A DNA stretch of 64,000 bases from Bidens hawaiensis (Eukaryota > Streptophyta > Magnoliopsida > Asterales > Asteraceae): assembly GCA_021521415.1 (NCBI GenBank), contig JAIQDT010002819.1, forward strand, positions 248,001-312,000, written 5' to 3'. Both the position numbers and the translations under genes were made by a program. Numbering within the stretch: position 1 is the stretch's first letter; each line of letters begins with the position of its first letter. Positions 13,211-26,690 of the stretch are shown here, one piece after another. The notes under the pieces were generated by a model. The model was not told the DNA's origin, made no database searches, and saw only the letters and a list, made by a program, of their open reading frames with translations.

Positions 13211-16200
13211 ATGGCGTCTTCAGATGATGAGGAAAACACACTTCCAAATGTTATCCTGGATTATATTTTTTATGATAAAGATGACAGACCCGTTTCATTT
13301 TTAAAGTTACCTGTGCATTGGAATGAAAATGAGAGATCAAGTGCTAATTCAGGGCCCATTTTTTTGAATGGGTTTGTTGACAACGGTCTGAGAAAGTTTT
13401 ACCAGCAGGTGAAAGCATGGAAGTATGATATCTTGACGACCATTCCTGAGATTTCAGTGCTTTTCAAAGATAATCACTGGATCAAGCTAAGAAAGCCTAA
13501 AAAATGTTATGAAAAATTAATCTGGACAATATTGATCTCTGTGCATTGCCTCTGGTTTTTGAAAAGCAATGCAGAAGCATCAGGGGAATCTTTATGGAAT
13601 CACCTCTCGAAAGTTTTCAGGTATCTCTAGTTACGGTGTTAATAGGCTTTTAATCTTTATTTGTATGAATTCTTTAGGATTTTTTATTTCCATTTTGCAG
13701 TTCGTATGATGTAAACCCGTCAGAGAATGATCTCACACATCATAGAAGCTTCATTAGAGAAGCTGTAAAGAGGGATGAAACATTGGCAAAATCCAAGGTT
13801 TGTCTTGTTTATTTGTTGTGTTGTTTTGGTTACTAAACATATTTTGGATGATTACTTGTTTAGGGCAGTTCACCTTTGTCTTTCTTTATTAATCTTGAAT
13901 CATACTGACCTTTCAAGCCAACTTTAGTCATCACACTTAATATTTTTATGGAGGGGAGGATTTGGATAGGATTAATTATGTCATTTGTCTTTTAACATTG
14001 TTAGCAAGCCACTTGTGAAAGGGTAGTTTGGGTTATATTTTGTCTCTAATGGGTCTAACTGGTGAAGTCAATAAAATAGCTTAAAAAGAAATAGTTCGAA
14101 CGTGTAGGACGTTTCCCAAAGTTATTTTAGTGCACAGAATACTCTAAATTACTCAAATAAAAATTTAGATTACTATAAAAATAAAATAATTTAGTACTCA
14201 TATTTGACGCATTAATAGTTTACAAAAGATCAATCTTTTTGAACAATAAGTGGTTTGGATCAACCCAACCCGGTCTAATCACAGGTTTTGGACCTTTGGT
14301 AGTAAGTTGACGGCAAATGGTATTAGGGACTTGATGTATCTAATATAGATGAAACCTCTAGCTCAGGATTATAACCTGAAAGGAGTTTGGTACATGATTT
14401 TTATTCCAGATTTCCAATCAACATTAATTGAATGTCTGATATAAGCAAGAGTGCAAGATGGCATTTTTTGGAGTATATATTGTTGATTAATTTATGTCCC
14501 CAATCTATGGCTATTTTATTCATGAATTGTGAACTTCTAGTACTAGATGTTACGACTTGATATCAGTGTTGTATAGTTTGGTTATTATTTATCTTCTAAA
14601 CTTGGTTTGTGTTTAATTATAATGCGTGGAACAGTTTTTGGCTACATTTTTGGATAATCCCGGAAAGAGAATATCCCCTGATGAGGTATATTATGGCTCT
14701 GGTTTGTCTCCGTATCTCCCTCATTGCTTTATTATGATGTTTTCACATTCTTGAAGTTATTGGTTTGCAGGATGTTAAAACTGCTGCAAAACCTAGCTTT
14801 ATAGTGAACGATATGAATGGTGAAGTGCAAGATGATGACACCATCACTAATCAGATTGAAGATAGCGAATCTGATAAGGAAGATGATCATTTCGATTCAG
14901 TTTGTGCAATATGTGATAATGGTGGTGTACTTACCTGGTAAGCTTATTTGTTTTGTTACCAACTAATAACAATTATTGTCATCTTTTTTCTCCCATCTTT
15001 TGTGGTGAATGAATTCCTTATTTACAAATGTATGCTTAGTAACTTCATTTGTTATACATGTGGCATATCAACCATATTGAAGAGACTTTGTAGAAACCAA
15101 TGTTTTGATAGACTGTCGAATATCACCCCGAGTATATTTGTACGCTTATAACATCTTAGACCATTTTGTTAAAGTAAAGCAATGCATTTATAATATAGTT
15201 CTATAATCGCATTTAATACTTCTAGTTCTTAATACAGTTTAATGGAAAAGGAACAGAAATGCTGAAGGGTCAAACCGAACATTTTGACCGGCATTAAAAT
15301 TTATCTGTTCTACTAGGAGGCTATTACATGTGTTATTTTCATTTCATGGTTTTACTGATGGACTTTGTGATCCATTGCAGTTGTGAAGGGGAATGCTTTA
15401 GGTCGTTTCATGCAACCCCGGATTCTGAGGAGGCACAAGATTCCACGTGTGAATCTCTTTGTTTAACATCTAAAGAATTGGTGGGTCTGTTAACTGTATA
15501 TTAGTTTTGGATGATATGAATTTTGTAATTGTGTGGTTTTCTTAATTGTTCTTTACAGTCTCTTCTGTTTTTATGTTGGCTATTTTTTTAGTCATCTTCT
15601 ATATGTATCCTTTTGCAGGGTGTACCGCAATACAAATGCGAGAATTGTAAGTATCGTATACACCAGTGCTTTGTTTGTGCTAAACTAGGATCTTCTGATA
15701 AATCATCGAATACAGAGGTATGCAATACTTGAGGAAAATCTATTTTAATGGTCTGTTCTTGATCATCTTTAGTGTATGTTTACATGCTCTGCTTGAGAGA
15801 GCTTTTGTTTCTTGATTTGTTATTGTTATATTTACTTGAAAATTATATTTATTTGCATTATGCGTTTTAATCAACTAGAAGAAGTGATATTAGAGCATCT
15901 ACAATGTCAGCACCAATTTTTACACGAGTTTACTGTAAGAAATGAGTCATTTTGGAATTCCTTGAGCCCCAAGATGTACACCAACTAATTCTAATTACAT
16001 AATTATGTATCTCATTTCTTTTGTTAAATTAGCTATAAAAACTTATAAATGACAATCATAAATGATTGTTAAGAACACATAAAATGTCATAATTCTAAAG
16101 GGGCATTAATGAATTTTTGTAATAACATATTTTTTTAAAAATTGTTAAATGCTTGCAGTTGCACTCATTATACATGAAGGGTTCAAAATAAAATCTCATA

Positions 16201-19200
16201 AAATTTAAGTGTCAAGTCAACTTTTTAAATTTTTTTGGTGTAATGAATAGTATTACACCAAATTTTGTGTAATTTGTCTACTACTATATTACTATTGTTA
16301 ACAATTACAGAGTTTAATGTGAATATTGGAGTTTGAAGTCTAATTCTACAGTCTACACTGAATTAGTGTGTTAATTTATTGTTGTGATACTCTTTTGGTC
16401 TTTCCACTTTTTTTTTCTTTTTGTAGGTATTTCGTTGTTGTTCTGCAACTTGTGGCCATTTTTATCACCCACAGTGTGCAGCAAAGTTTCTCCACAGAAA
16501 TGATAAAGCAGAACAACAGGCTCTAAAAGAAAAAATTGCTGCAGGGGAACCCTTTTTATGTCCAGCTCACAAATGTGCTGCTTGTAAGAAAACAGAAGAC
16601 GAAAAGGTGGAAAATTTGCAATTTGCTACTTGCAGGCGGTGTCCAAAATCATATCACAGGAAGTGTTTACCATGGTAGTTTTTTCTGTTTCATCTCATAC
16701 ATTCTTTTCATAAGGTGTTTTCAACTTTTCATCATAGTCTTGTTTTAAGTTTTCATCATTCCTGTTGTGTTATTTGGTCTTTTGCAGTGATATTATGTTT
16801 GATCATCAAACTGGTGATGATGATGAAGTCAGAGCTTGGAATGGACTTTTACCTAAATCTCGTGCATTGATATATTGCTTGTAAGTTTGTAACCTCTTAA
16901 CTAAGGGCAGCAGTTTCAAACCTGTTCATCCATGAATGAGCCAATTCTTAAACAAAACTAATTAGCTTAAAATGATAAAAAGGAGAAAATGGGTTGAAAG
17001 TTGGCCAGAGTGTAGTTTAGTAAATAAAATTCTAAAACCTCATTTACACTGCTACTTTCCACCCGAAGCTATTTTGATTGTTTACTTATGAATGATTTGA
17101 GTTGAATACAATAAAATTAGTTAGCTAAAAGGGATACGAGTATATATGGCTGAAAGATGCTCAAAGTTACATTTTTTTAAAGAAAACTCCCCTAAAGCAT
17201 TTAATTCAATAAAAAAATGTGCTAAAAAAATTCAACAAATGAGATTTTTACGGAAATTTTGAACACAATTGGGTTTAGGTAAGCATGTGTTACACTAATA
17301 ACTGATAACACAATAAAAGATTGTAGAAGATGAATGCTTCGGGTCAACCCAACCCGAACCAACTTGTATGACCAATTACTTTGAGCTAATTTCATTTTGG
17401 GACTTATCAGAGACCACAAGATTGATCCTGAACTCGACTGTCCTGCAAGAACCATAATAGTTCAGAATATTCTCTATATAAAGACACAGCAACCAAACAT
17501 GAAGAAAATCACGGTCAACTTAACAGATGGCAATTCAGAAAACTCATCCAAGAAGTCAGTTTTGAAGTCAAAAATAGGTGTTGAAAAATCTTCTGCAATT
17601 AAACCGGAAGGCTCTTCCAAAAAGAGAGCAGAACCTTCATTATCAGAACACTCATCCAAGAAGTCTGTTTTGAAGTCAAAAGAAGGTGCTGAAAAATCTT
17701 CTACCATCAAAGCAGAAGGCTCTTTCAAAAGGATAGCAGAACCTTCATCTTATCCAGAATCTTTTAAGAAAAAGAGAGTTGCAGATACCTCTAAGAACCC
17801 TTTGAGGAGGAATTTGCCAACAAAAGTCAAGAAGCCTGGTCAACCAACCTTAGGGAGTAGATTATTTGATTTTTATAACGAGACAGCATCGAACAAATTG
17901 GAGAAAGATAACACTTCAGTTGATGACTACAAGCAAATTGTGGTAGCCAAGTCTCAACAGACCGAAATTTTAACTCCTTTAGATGGCAAGTCTAAACAGA
18001 GGTATTCTTTTGTCTCTTCATTTTCTCCCTATTAGCTATTAAAGAAAACATTTAAAATGAGCCAAACAGGTTGAACTGGATTAAACCATCAGTTTTTGTG
18101 GGTTATGAACTTATAATACTTAAAACCCACTTTTTACATTGTAGAATATTGGATTTAGTGAAAGAAGTTACTTCTTCTGTTACACTGGATGAGGTAAAGA
18201 AATACCATCAAGAAAAAGTACCATCTACACATGCACATTCATCAACAGTGGATAAAACAATTATTTTAGCGAGGGTGGAAGGGGCTGTGGAGGTATCTTT
18301 TCCTGACCCGTTTGCATACCAACCGGTCATTATGGGTTATGTTTTATGCTTAATGGGTCAAATAGGCTAAGATAAAATAGTTAACTAAACTACTTTATTA
18401 CTGCAGGCTGTTAATGTGGCTGCACAGAAGCTTAATGAAGGATGCAGTATAGAAGATGCAAAGGCTGTCTGTGACCCTAGTGTCATTGATCAATTAATGA
18501 GGTGGAAGGTAGATTTCAAAACATGATTTTTTTTCTCTTTCTTTCTTCTTTAGTAATTTTTCTGATTTTATATTGCCTTATCTCTATAAATATGCTGTTT
18601 GGTTTGATAAATACATTTTGAATTCTGAGTACACTTTCCATGGTTTCTGTTTGTGCCATGTAGGATAGACTCAGAGTGTACCTTGCACCATTTCTGCATG
18701 GAACGCGATACACATCTTTCGGTCGCCATTTTACAAAAGTAGAAAAGCTGGAAAAGGTACCGACTATTGCTCTATTTACACTCATTTATAATCATTACTT
18801 TCTTATTTTCACTTGTGATTGTCTAATCACTAATGGCAGTGCGGTTCTTATCTGTGTTAATTTTGAATGTGCAGATAGTTGATAAGCTTCAATGGTATAT
18901 TGAAGACGGTGACATGGTAAGAAGTCGCCAAGAATATGTATTTTTTTTATATATATTTCATTTTTTTTTACCTACATTAAGTTAATGATATGATATGACA
19001 CAACCGTAGTTGCCAATAACATATTCTTTTCTGGATATATAAGGTTTTTTTTATCCTTGTGTAGGTAGTTGATTTTTGCTGTGGGGCTAATGACTTTAGT
19101 TACCTTGTGAAGAAACGGCTTGATGAAATGGGGAAAAAGAATTGCTTATATAAAAATTATGATATTGCACAACCGAAGGTAGGTTATACTAGCACGTTTG

Positions 19201-21055
19201 AATTCTATTTTTGTAGATAATTAGTTATTGGATATGGGTACAGAGATTATAATTTTCGATAGTTATTTAACTTTCTAACTCAAATGATTTGAGGTTTATG
19301 TTCTAGTTAATCTCCAATTTTACTCTTGTCCACTTCATTTGGTATATATATTTCTTTAAGTTTTAGTCTTTGTTTTTTTTTTATAAAATTCTTGGCGGGT
19401 TCTATAATATTTATTCGCCTGAATGCAGAGGGATTTCAACTTTGAGAAGAGGGATTGGATGACGGTTTCCCCGAATGAATTGCCTTCCGGGTCTCGTTTG
19501 GTAAGACGATATTGTTTTCATGTGATAAGTATTTTTTTAAATCGTTGTCATACTTTTTAACATTATTAATGTTTGTTGAGCAAGCAGATCATGGGACTCA
19601 ACCCTCCATTTGGGGTGAATTCTGCTCTTGCAAACAAGTTTATAGATAAAGCTCTTCTATTTAAGCCCAAGCTTATTATTCTCATTGTTCCTCCAGAAAC
19701 AGAAAGGTAGATACCTCCACAACTCATCCCCCCCCCCCAACGTGTCACATGCATGTACATGTGGGTGGGCTAGTATCATGCAATAATTTTTCATATCTGT
19801 TGTAGTGTGGAGGTGGAACTTTTATCACCTTAACATGGTAAAAAGTGACCTTGGTGGTTCTCATGAAAAGGGTGTATTCTCACCGGTAATACGCACATAC
19901 GTGTAGAGACACATATGTATATTCATTTATGCATACTCATATTCATATATTTTACCAGATTAGATAGTGCAAGGAGGAGACCCCTATATGATATGATATG
20001 GGAGGATGTTGACTTGTTAGCTGGCAAGGTATGTATTTAATCCTATTGGCTGCCCGTATTTTTCTAGGGGTCCAGCTCATGTTTAAAAAGACCCTTAGAT
20101 TTTTTAGAAATATCAAAGAATGATGGTGAACGTGGTCATTGGTAGGGGTACAAGCGAGCCAAGTCAAGCCCAAGCTCGACTCATTTAACTTGCTGGAGCC
20201 CGAGATCGGCTTGTGTATTATTTAATAACTATTTTATGTATATTTATAATTATTTTTATATATATTTTAGTTATAATTTTTATATACCATGATATGAATT
20301 ATTTACTTGTCTTTATTATAGTTTTATACTATTAAATAAATATATATTTAATAGTTAAATATTAAATAAATAGCAGTTATATTTATAATAAGCTTGTTTA
20401 AGCTCGGGAGCCAACTTGAGCTCGATAAGTAAAGCTTGGGCTTGGATTCATTTATTAAACAAGCTTATTTTCAGGCTCGGTCTTAATATGCGGCTCAATT
20501 TGAGCTTTTAGCGAGCCGATCTCGAGTAGCTCACGAGCGGCTGGGCTTGTTCGCACCCCTGGTTAGCGAATCCCCTTGACCTGCCATTATAAGCGTCGGA
20601 TCTGAAACAGCCATGAAATTTGAACAATTGTAAAGCTAGTTCTTCATTCTTATAGATAATGTTTGTAATAATGTTTATTATATTATTGTTTCCAGTCATT
20701 TTATTTTCCTGGATCTGCTGATGTGAATGGCAAGCAAGTAGATCAATGGAACAACATTGCACCACCACTATACCTTTGGAGTCGGCCCGATTGGACCAAT
20801 AAACACATGACTATAGCCCAGAAACATGGCCACATACCCCGAGTTCAAGAACCACTACAACCCAGTGCATTCGGGCCTGCATTGGGCCTTCTAGGTTGTA
20901 ACAAGTTAAAACGAACCACACATAACTGGGACAAAAAAACTTATCAGATCTATGGACCAGAGATGAAGCGTGCGAGAATGAGTGGAGTGGGACGGCATGA
21001 ACCGCCTATGGGAAGTCGTGGTGTTGGTGGTTATGGTCCACCTCTAAATGGATAG
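13211..21055 (+). CDS. EDM2: EDM2-like PHD-finger / methyltransferase-fold chromatin protein
   Basis: EDM2 of Arabidopsis is a nuclear PHD protein that controls silencing, intronic heterochromatin and alternative polyadenylation, notably at the resistance gene RPP7. Exons: 13211-13620, 13701-13797, 14635-14685, 14771-14937, 15381-15480, 15619-15717, 16427-16674, 16788-16880, 17411-18001, 18145-18292, 18407-18508, 18664-18756, 18875-18916, 19065-19178, 19429-19500, 19588-19706, 19959-20028, 20696-21055. The sum is 2976 nt, 991 aa. Residues 1-185 are the EDM2 N-terminal domain. Residues ~230-420 hold Cys/His-rich PHD-type fingers (VCAICDNGG, CCEGEC, HQCFVCAKLGSS, CRRCPKSYHRKC). Residues 422-618 are a basic linker with a 36-aa tandem repeat. 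Residues ~700-910 form a methyltransferase-like fold with DFCCG and NPPFG motifs. It is shorter than Arabidopsis EDM2 (about 1300 aa) and lacks that long C-terminal extension, so an EDM2-like paralogue is possible. The start ATG is the first in frame and is followed by conserved sequence. Confidence 0.93.
17543..17758 (+). repeat. In-frame 108-bp tandem duplication in the EDM2-like linker exon
   Basis: Two adjacent copies (17543-17650 and 17651-17758) of a 108-bp unit encode two 36-residue Lys/Ser-rich repeats, each starting SSKKSVLKSK. The copies differ by a handful of substitutions. The unit length is a multiple of three, so the frame is kept. Confidence 0.85.
20143..20561. mobile_element. 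hAT-like MITE in the last EDM2-like intron
   Basis: The ends TAGGGGTACAAGCGAGCC (left) and GGGCTTGTTCGCACCCCT (right) are near inverted complements. Interior ends are rich in AGCTCG and GAGCC motifs around an AT-rich core. Possible 8-bp flanks GTCATTGG and GTTAGCGA match poorly, so the TSD is decayed or the borders are a few bases off. It sits between exons ending 20028 and starting 20696. Confidence 0.55.
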
Positions 21056-23122
21056 GGTCATATCATATGGGTTCTTTTGGGTTTGTACCAGGTCCAAACC
21101 ACCTATATTCTCAGCAGAACTCGTTTGGTCGTTGGTTGGACGAGTGATCCGTGTACTTTTCTACCGATGGATTATGGTATTTTGAGTTTTGGGTAAGTAT
21201 GTCTATGGATCCTATGGGTATGGAATACCATATCGTATTAAACACGTTCGGGTAGTGGACTAACCTAACGTTTTAGCAAAGTATGTTTTTATGGCTTTGT
21301 ATTGAGAGTTCCATATACCTTACGTATATTGTGGCGCCTCATATGTAAGTGCCTGTGTCACGTATCTATTAAATTTTCTTAAATGGCGTGTGAGGGTTAC
21401 ATGCTCAAATTATGGGTGAGAAAAAAAAAATAATTTAACTGAAACCTAAATAACTGATCAAACTAGATTAAAGTGTAATAACCTAGCCAAACTAAGAACC
21501 TATGTTGAAACAGCGTCCAAGGACTACCGGATCAGTGGTGGAGAACATCATATAAGGCAAAAAAAAAATATTTTAAACTAGGACCCCGCGCTTTACGATG
21601 GGACAATGAAACCGAACAAAAAAAGACAAGTAAAAAAGTTAAACGATAAACCCGTTGCAAGTCGACGCGAAGTCAGTCTATATCAAGTTGCGACATCGAA
21701 ACTAAACAAAAGAAATAAACTCGTCAATGCCAAACTACAACAAATTATCATATGTAGAACCAAAAAAACCGGCACATTACATATGCGAACTAACACAAAT
21801 TTGGTTAGTATCAACAGTACCAACAAAAATTCGTAAACATAAATTAGTAGGGCAAAAAAAATATTTTAAAGGCGAGGTTTTTTGAAACGTGGATATGAAA
21901 CCCTCACACGTTTAAGAAAATCGTTTAACCGACTAATAAAACATGTAAAGCCGATACTTGTTAAAGTTTAGTTTTTAAAAATATAGTTTTTTAAATATTT
22001 TTAAAAAAATAAAATAAAGAAAAGAAAAACTATTATTTTTATTTATAGAATTATGACTAGTGATTTAATGATTACACTAATTAATAAAATGTTAAATTCT
22101 TAAATAGTAAATTGAATAATAAATTTGTGAGGAGGATTCAATCTCCTATTTAATATATATATTAATAACAAATATCAAATAATACAACTATATCTTGATT
22201 AACAATAGACAAACACAAGGCATCAAAGACCGGTTGATTCGGCGGCCACATTAACTTTTCTTATGAAAGCTCGTGAATTGGAGTCTCACCTCATGTGGTT
22301 TTGCCAATTAATCCTTTTCGAAGGTTACAGAACTTGACGTTGCAACCGTATTGGAAAACAAACTTGATGGGTAACTATTTCGCCCCCCCTCCCCCAAGAA
22401 AATCACCAATCTAACGCGCAATGATTAGCGAATACAAAAAATAAATATATAATAAGAAGTAAGTATGAGAGCGGTTATGCAACATAAATTTGTAATCAGG
22501 TATGCTAACCAAAGTGTTCAATTGAACTCGTTGTAAACCTAATAATAATTATTTTACATGAGATAAATTGATAAACGGGAGACCGAATACAACAAATATG
22601 ATTCACAAGTTAAAATTTTCTTTTTGACTATTCGGTTTCAGCGTGGTTTATATAAACAGCCATATAAAGGATATTACTGTAAAAAAAATTAAAAATAAAA
22701 ACTACAAGCTAGCAACTTTTTAAAAAATTTCCTGTTTTTCTTATCATTACGAGATTTAAACCTTTACTACTTGAAAAGATGAAGCCTCATCCAAAATTTT
22801 AATATGACTATATCAAGACCCTTTGGTTACAAATTTATCAAATTAAGTTTGCTTTTCACATTAGCATCTCTATATCTATATTTATATCTGAAATATGTAG
22901 ATTTTCAGATTTTGTATCTCTATCAGCTTCTCTATCTCCGTCTCTATCTATATACTTAGATTTTAATTAATAGTAATACTCTAACTATAAAAAATTATTA
23001 TCATCACGTCTATAATATATGTGGTGAAAGAAAATAATAGTTTGTAATTGAGATAAAAACAAAGATGGAGAGCTAATGTGGTAGGTTAAATAAATTTAAG
23101 AAAATATGATATTTAGTAAATT
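21056..23122. other. EDM2-like 3' flank and intergenic AT-rich DNA
   Basis: The first few hundred bases are probably the 3' UTR. The remainder is AT-rich. A short GC-richer patch near 21580-21720 gives a 76-codon open frame without recognisable domains. No gene, RNA or bounded mobile element is supported. Confidence 0.5.
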
Positions 23123-23277
23123 GTAACACCCCGGCTTAAGCGGAAACGCCCGAGTGTGACGTACATATTGTTCAAACACACATGACACTATTTGGTGACT
23201 ATAATAACATTAATTCATTTATAAGCCAAGTAACACAAGTTCAAAAGAAATAATACAAGTTGAAATCAAATCATTAT
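23123..23277 (-). mobile_element. Terminal fragment of an LTR, reversed
   Basis: Begins TGTAACACCCCGGCTTAAGC and is the reverse complement of the 3' end of the solo LTR at 47339-49755, matching closely over its whole 155 bp. It stops abruptly where the 5' LTR of the gypsy element begins at 23278. The rest of this LTR is not found beyond the far side of that element. Confidence 0.8.
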
Positions 23278-25662
23278 TGTGACATTTGTCAATTTCGGGT
23301 TATTTTATACTTGTATTCTTAATGTAAACCCGACCCATTTTGTATCCCGAACCTTTCGATATTATCAAAGTGATGAATTGTATGTTAAATATTTGTTTTA
23401 TAGTTGTTGGATAAAAAAAACACCCTTTTCGGTTCTTAAAATTCCCCGAAAACGCTCAAAACGAACTCCAGGGACTAAAACTACCAAAATGGAGATTTGA
23501 AGGACCCATTTGTAGTTTGTGCTTTCTTAGGTCTATAACCAACCCATTTTCATGAAACACCCTTTATGAAAGACCCATTCAACTTACCCTATATATACAC
23601 ACCCATCTTCTTCATTTGTGCTTGCTCATTTCTTCATTTCTCTCTCAAATTCTTGAATTCTAAGGTTGTTCTTCATAAGCTAATCTTTCATTTTAACTAA
23701 CTTCTCACTACTTAAAGCTTGATGTTACAACATATATATAATATACACTCCTTGTTTACCTTCGGTCTTTCATATCTCCGGTCTCGGCCGGTTGAAATGT
23801 CGGGCTAGTAAGGCAAGGTCACATGGAGGACTTTGTAGTCCTTGTTTATATATTTAACAAATCTAACCATATAACTTGTTATACTTGCTTAACTTCTACA
23901 TATTTTAGTTTATTGTTCATATTTGTCAAGTTCCATGGTATTGGGTATGTGGTGACTAGCCTCGGTTTCATCCCGAGTTGAGAACCGAACCAAAAACCGA
24001 ACTTTCGTTTAAAAGCATTATTGTTAAATTTTTGAATGTAAAACTTGAGTATTATTATTTTACAAGTTCCATGGTAATTGGGTATATGGTAACCATCCTC
24101 GGCCTTATTCCGAGTCAAGGACCGAACCAAAAACCGAACTTTTGTTTAAAAAGCTTTATTGTTAACTTTTTGAATGTAAAACTTGAGTATTATTATTTAT
24201 AAGTTATTCTACAAGTTCCATGGTAATTGGGTATATGGTAACCATCCTCGGTCTTATTCCGAGTCAAGGACCGAACCAAAAAACCGAACTAAACCGAGTT
24301 CACTCGCTTAAGACACACAAGTGTGTTTTTAGCCACCAAAACTCATATTTTTCTTCAAGATTATATTTTAAATTAATTTTAGTTAAATTCTAAACATACT
24401 TGGCATGTCGGTAACCAACTTGATCTTATAACAAGTTCGAACCGATAAGGTCGTATACTCGCTTAACGAACGTTAAGGTTCTTCACGATAGAACTACATA
24501 CTTGGTTATGTCTATTTTGATTTTATTGAGTTATCTCATAAAATTTATTATCTTGGGATGTTAACTGTGAGCTTGGTCAATTATCAAATCTCGAACCGAC
24601 AAACCCGAACACTCGTTAAACCTCGTTTTGGTATTCTTATAACCAAGGGTTTTGCAATATCGCATTTTAACCCACATTATTACTTAACATAGGTTGAGTA
24701 AAAAAAAGAAAAAAACTAATGAATAGAATACCGAGACCCGGTTTCGAGTAAACTTATTTTACAAAACTCGTTTCTTTAACTTCTCAAATATTTACATTTT
24801 AAATCCTAAAATTTATTTATTTACTTTATTTGTCATGTATTTTATTTTAAACCCTTCCAAGACTACCTACTAACACAAGACCCGTTTAATATAGGTCTTG
24901 CTCGTTAAACCGATCTCTCCGATTATTCACGACACTATCTTTCAAGTTACTTGTAATGTGAGTACTTTTTCATCCCCCGTTTTCCATCTTTCGTTTTGGG
25001 GGTGGCATTGCATACTTATTCAAATTTAAATGATTTATACTTCAGTCTTAAACCACAACACGTATTGTATATGTTTACTTAAATAAATGCTCGATTTGGT
25101 GTTATATGTTTTACATGATTATGTGCAAATTCTTGAATGCTAAGGCGGGTAGCCTTATCAAAGTATGATCATACGTTAATTCCGAGTATATATGGTATCC
25201 CCATATAGAAAGGTGTCGTCAATGTATTCTTATTGACGATTTCATTATTGTCGTCAATGTATTCTTATTGACGGTTTTATTATCTAAATTGTTGCTATTA
25301 TTTATTGTTTTCATATACTAGTTGTGGATTTCATACTATATACTTATTGTCCAAAACTATGAAAATTGCTCAACAACCTTCATGTTGACAAACTCTATTT
25401 TATGCAATGTTACAGGTTTGATGTTAGCTTGATTGGATTACTTGAAGAAACTTATTATCTTGGCTTTAGGATATTAGAAAATAAAAGAATAAGTTATTTG
25501 TTTATCTATCTATTTGGCATTTTGTATGAACAATTGTTGTGTTATTTATGATGATATGGATTTAAATGAGTTGTTTAAATATTGTAACTTTATAGTGTCA
25601 TTGTGCAATGAGCAATCATGTCGCGCCTCGACGTTTCCGCCTTCATTGGTCGGGGTGTGACA
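23278..25662 (+). repeat. 5' LTR of the gypsy element
   Basis: Runs from TGTGACATTTGTC to GGTCGGGGTGTGACA, 2385 bp. A TATATATA box lies at about 23590, so transcription probably starts near 23620. Inside, about 23927-24300, a unit of roughly 136-149 bp starting CAAGTTCCATGG is repeated three times. A shorter GTCGTCAATGTATTCTTATT repeat lies near 25215-25275. Confidence 0.92.
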
Positions 25663-25665
25663 GAT

Positions 25666-25678
25666 TGGTATCAAAGCC
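25666..25678 (+). other. Primer binding site (initiator tRNA-Met type)
   Basis: TGGTATCAAAGCC starts three bases after the 5' LTR and matches the usual plant gypsy PBS TGGTATCAGAGCC with one change. It primes minus-strand DNA synthesis. Confidence 0.85.
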
Positions 25679-26690
25679 ATCGAATATAGGATAGGTGGTT
25701 AGACGTAACAGCCTAGTATAGTTTATGCGCTAGGGTCCCTATACGTGTGCTCATACGTGTTTACCCTACTTGATTGTTTATTGCATTTATTAATTATTTA
25801 TAAACTTGTTTAAAAATCTATCTCATCATAAATGTACACATACACACACTTTCAATAGTATTCTAAGGTATTTTTACCTTAAAAAAAACATTAGTTTTTA
25901 TATTGTGTTTTATGGATCACAAGCTTAACTTGGATCTCGTTGTTTACAATCTCCTTAAAGCTATGTTCTATAATTTGTTTTGTGACGACCATAGGGAATG
26001 AAACATTTGATTCGATCATTTGACAAAAAGATTCCAAGAATCGAAGGTGATTTACTTACCTGGGAAGATTGGGTTTAGTGTTGGTTTCTAGGTCAAGCAA
26101 CTCGAGTTATATGAGCCGACACTCTAAGTTGTCGTATGCGAGCGTTCCGGTCGCCTCCTTATTTTTGGTGTTGAAAACATAAAAGCCACGGTGATACGTG
26201 GACAAGTGTTTTTAACATCTCGTTGTATCTCTGTTTTATTGTATGTTATTATCATGATTTGAGTCAACAACATGAAAGACGCGGTGATATGTGCACATGT
26301 TCGACTCCATATATATTACTTTTACATAAGTTTTTATTGCCGGGATATCAAATCATGGTGGTTCATGTACGATTTTCCCAACTATATATATGTTTACAAG
26401 AAATTTTGTTATTTTTTTTTTCGGAATATCAAATCATGGTGGTTCATGTACGATTTTTCCGACTATATACAAATTTCAACACTTCAAAACATCCAAATTT
26501 TAAATTCTCAAAACTTTGAAACATATACTTATATATACGTTTTTATCATTTGGTTTATGTATAAACTTTATTTCTATTAACATTCTCATCCTTATGACAC
26601 TAGGATTCACGTAAAAAAAAATTGTTACATGCATCTTCTATTTTAAACTCAATGCCCTCAAACTCACTACAATTCTTTATAATTTTTAGA
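25679..26690 (+). other. Untranslated leader of the gypsy element
   Basis: Non-coding, AT-rich leader between PBS and gag. A block reading ATATCAAATCATGGTGGTTC is present at about 26345 and again at about 26428, an 82-bp tandem duplication. Small open frames here are not supported as genes. Confidence 0.6.

Noticed and set aside
15893..16330. Tourist-like MITE in an EDM2-like intron starting AGAGCATCTACAATG
   Set aside because: The left end is typical, but no convincing inverted right end or TSD is present, so it was not listed.
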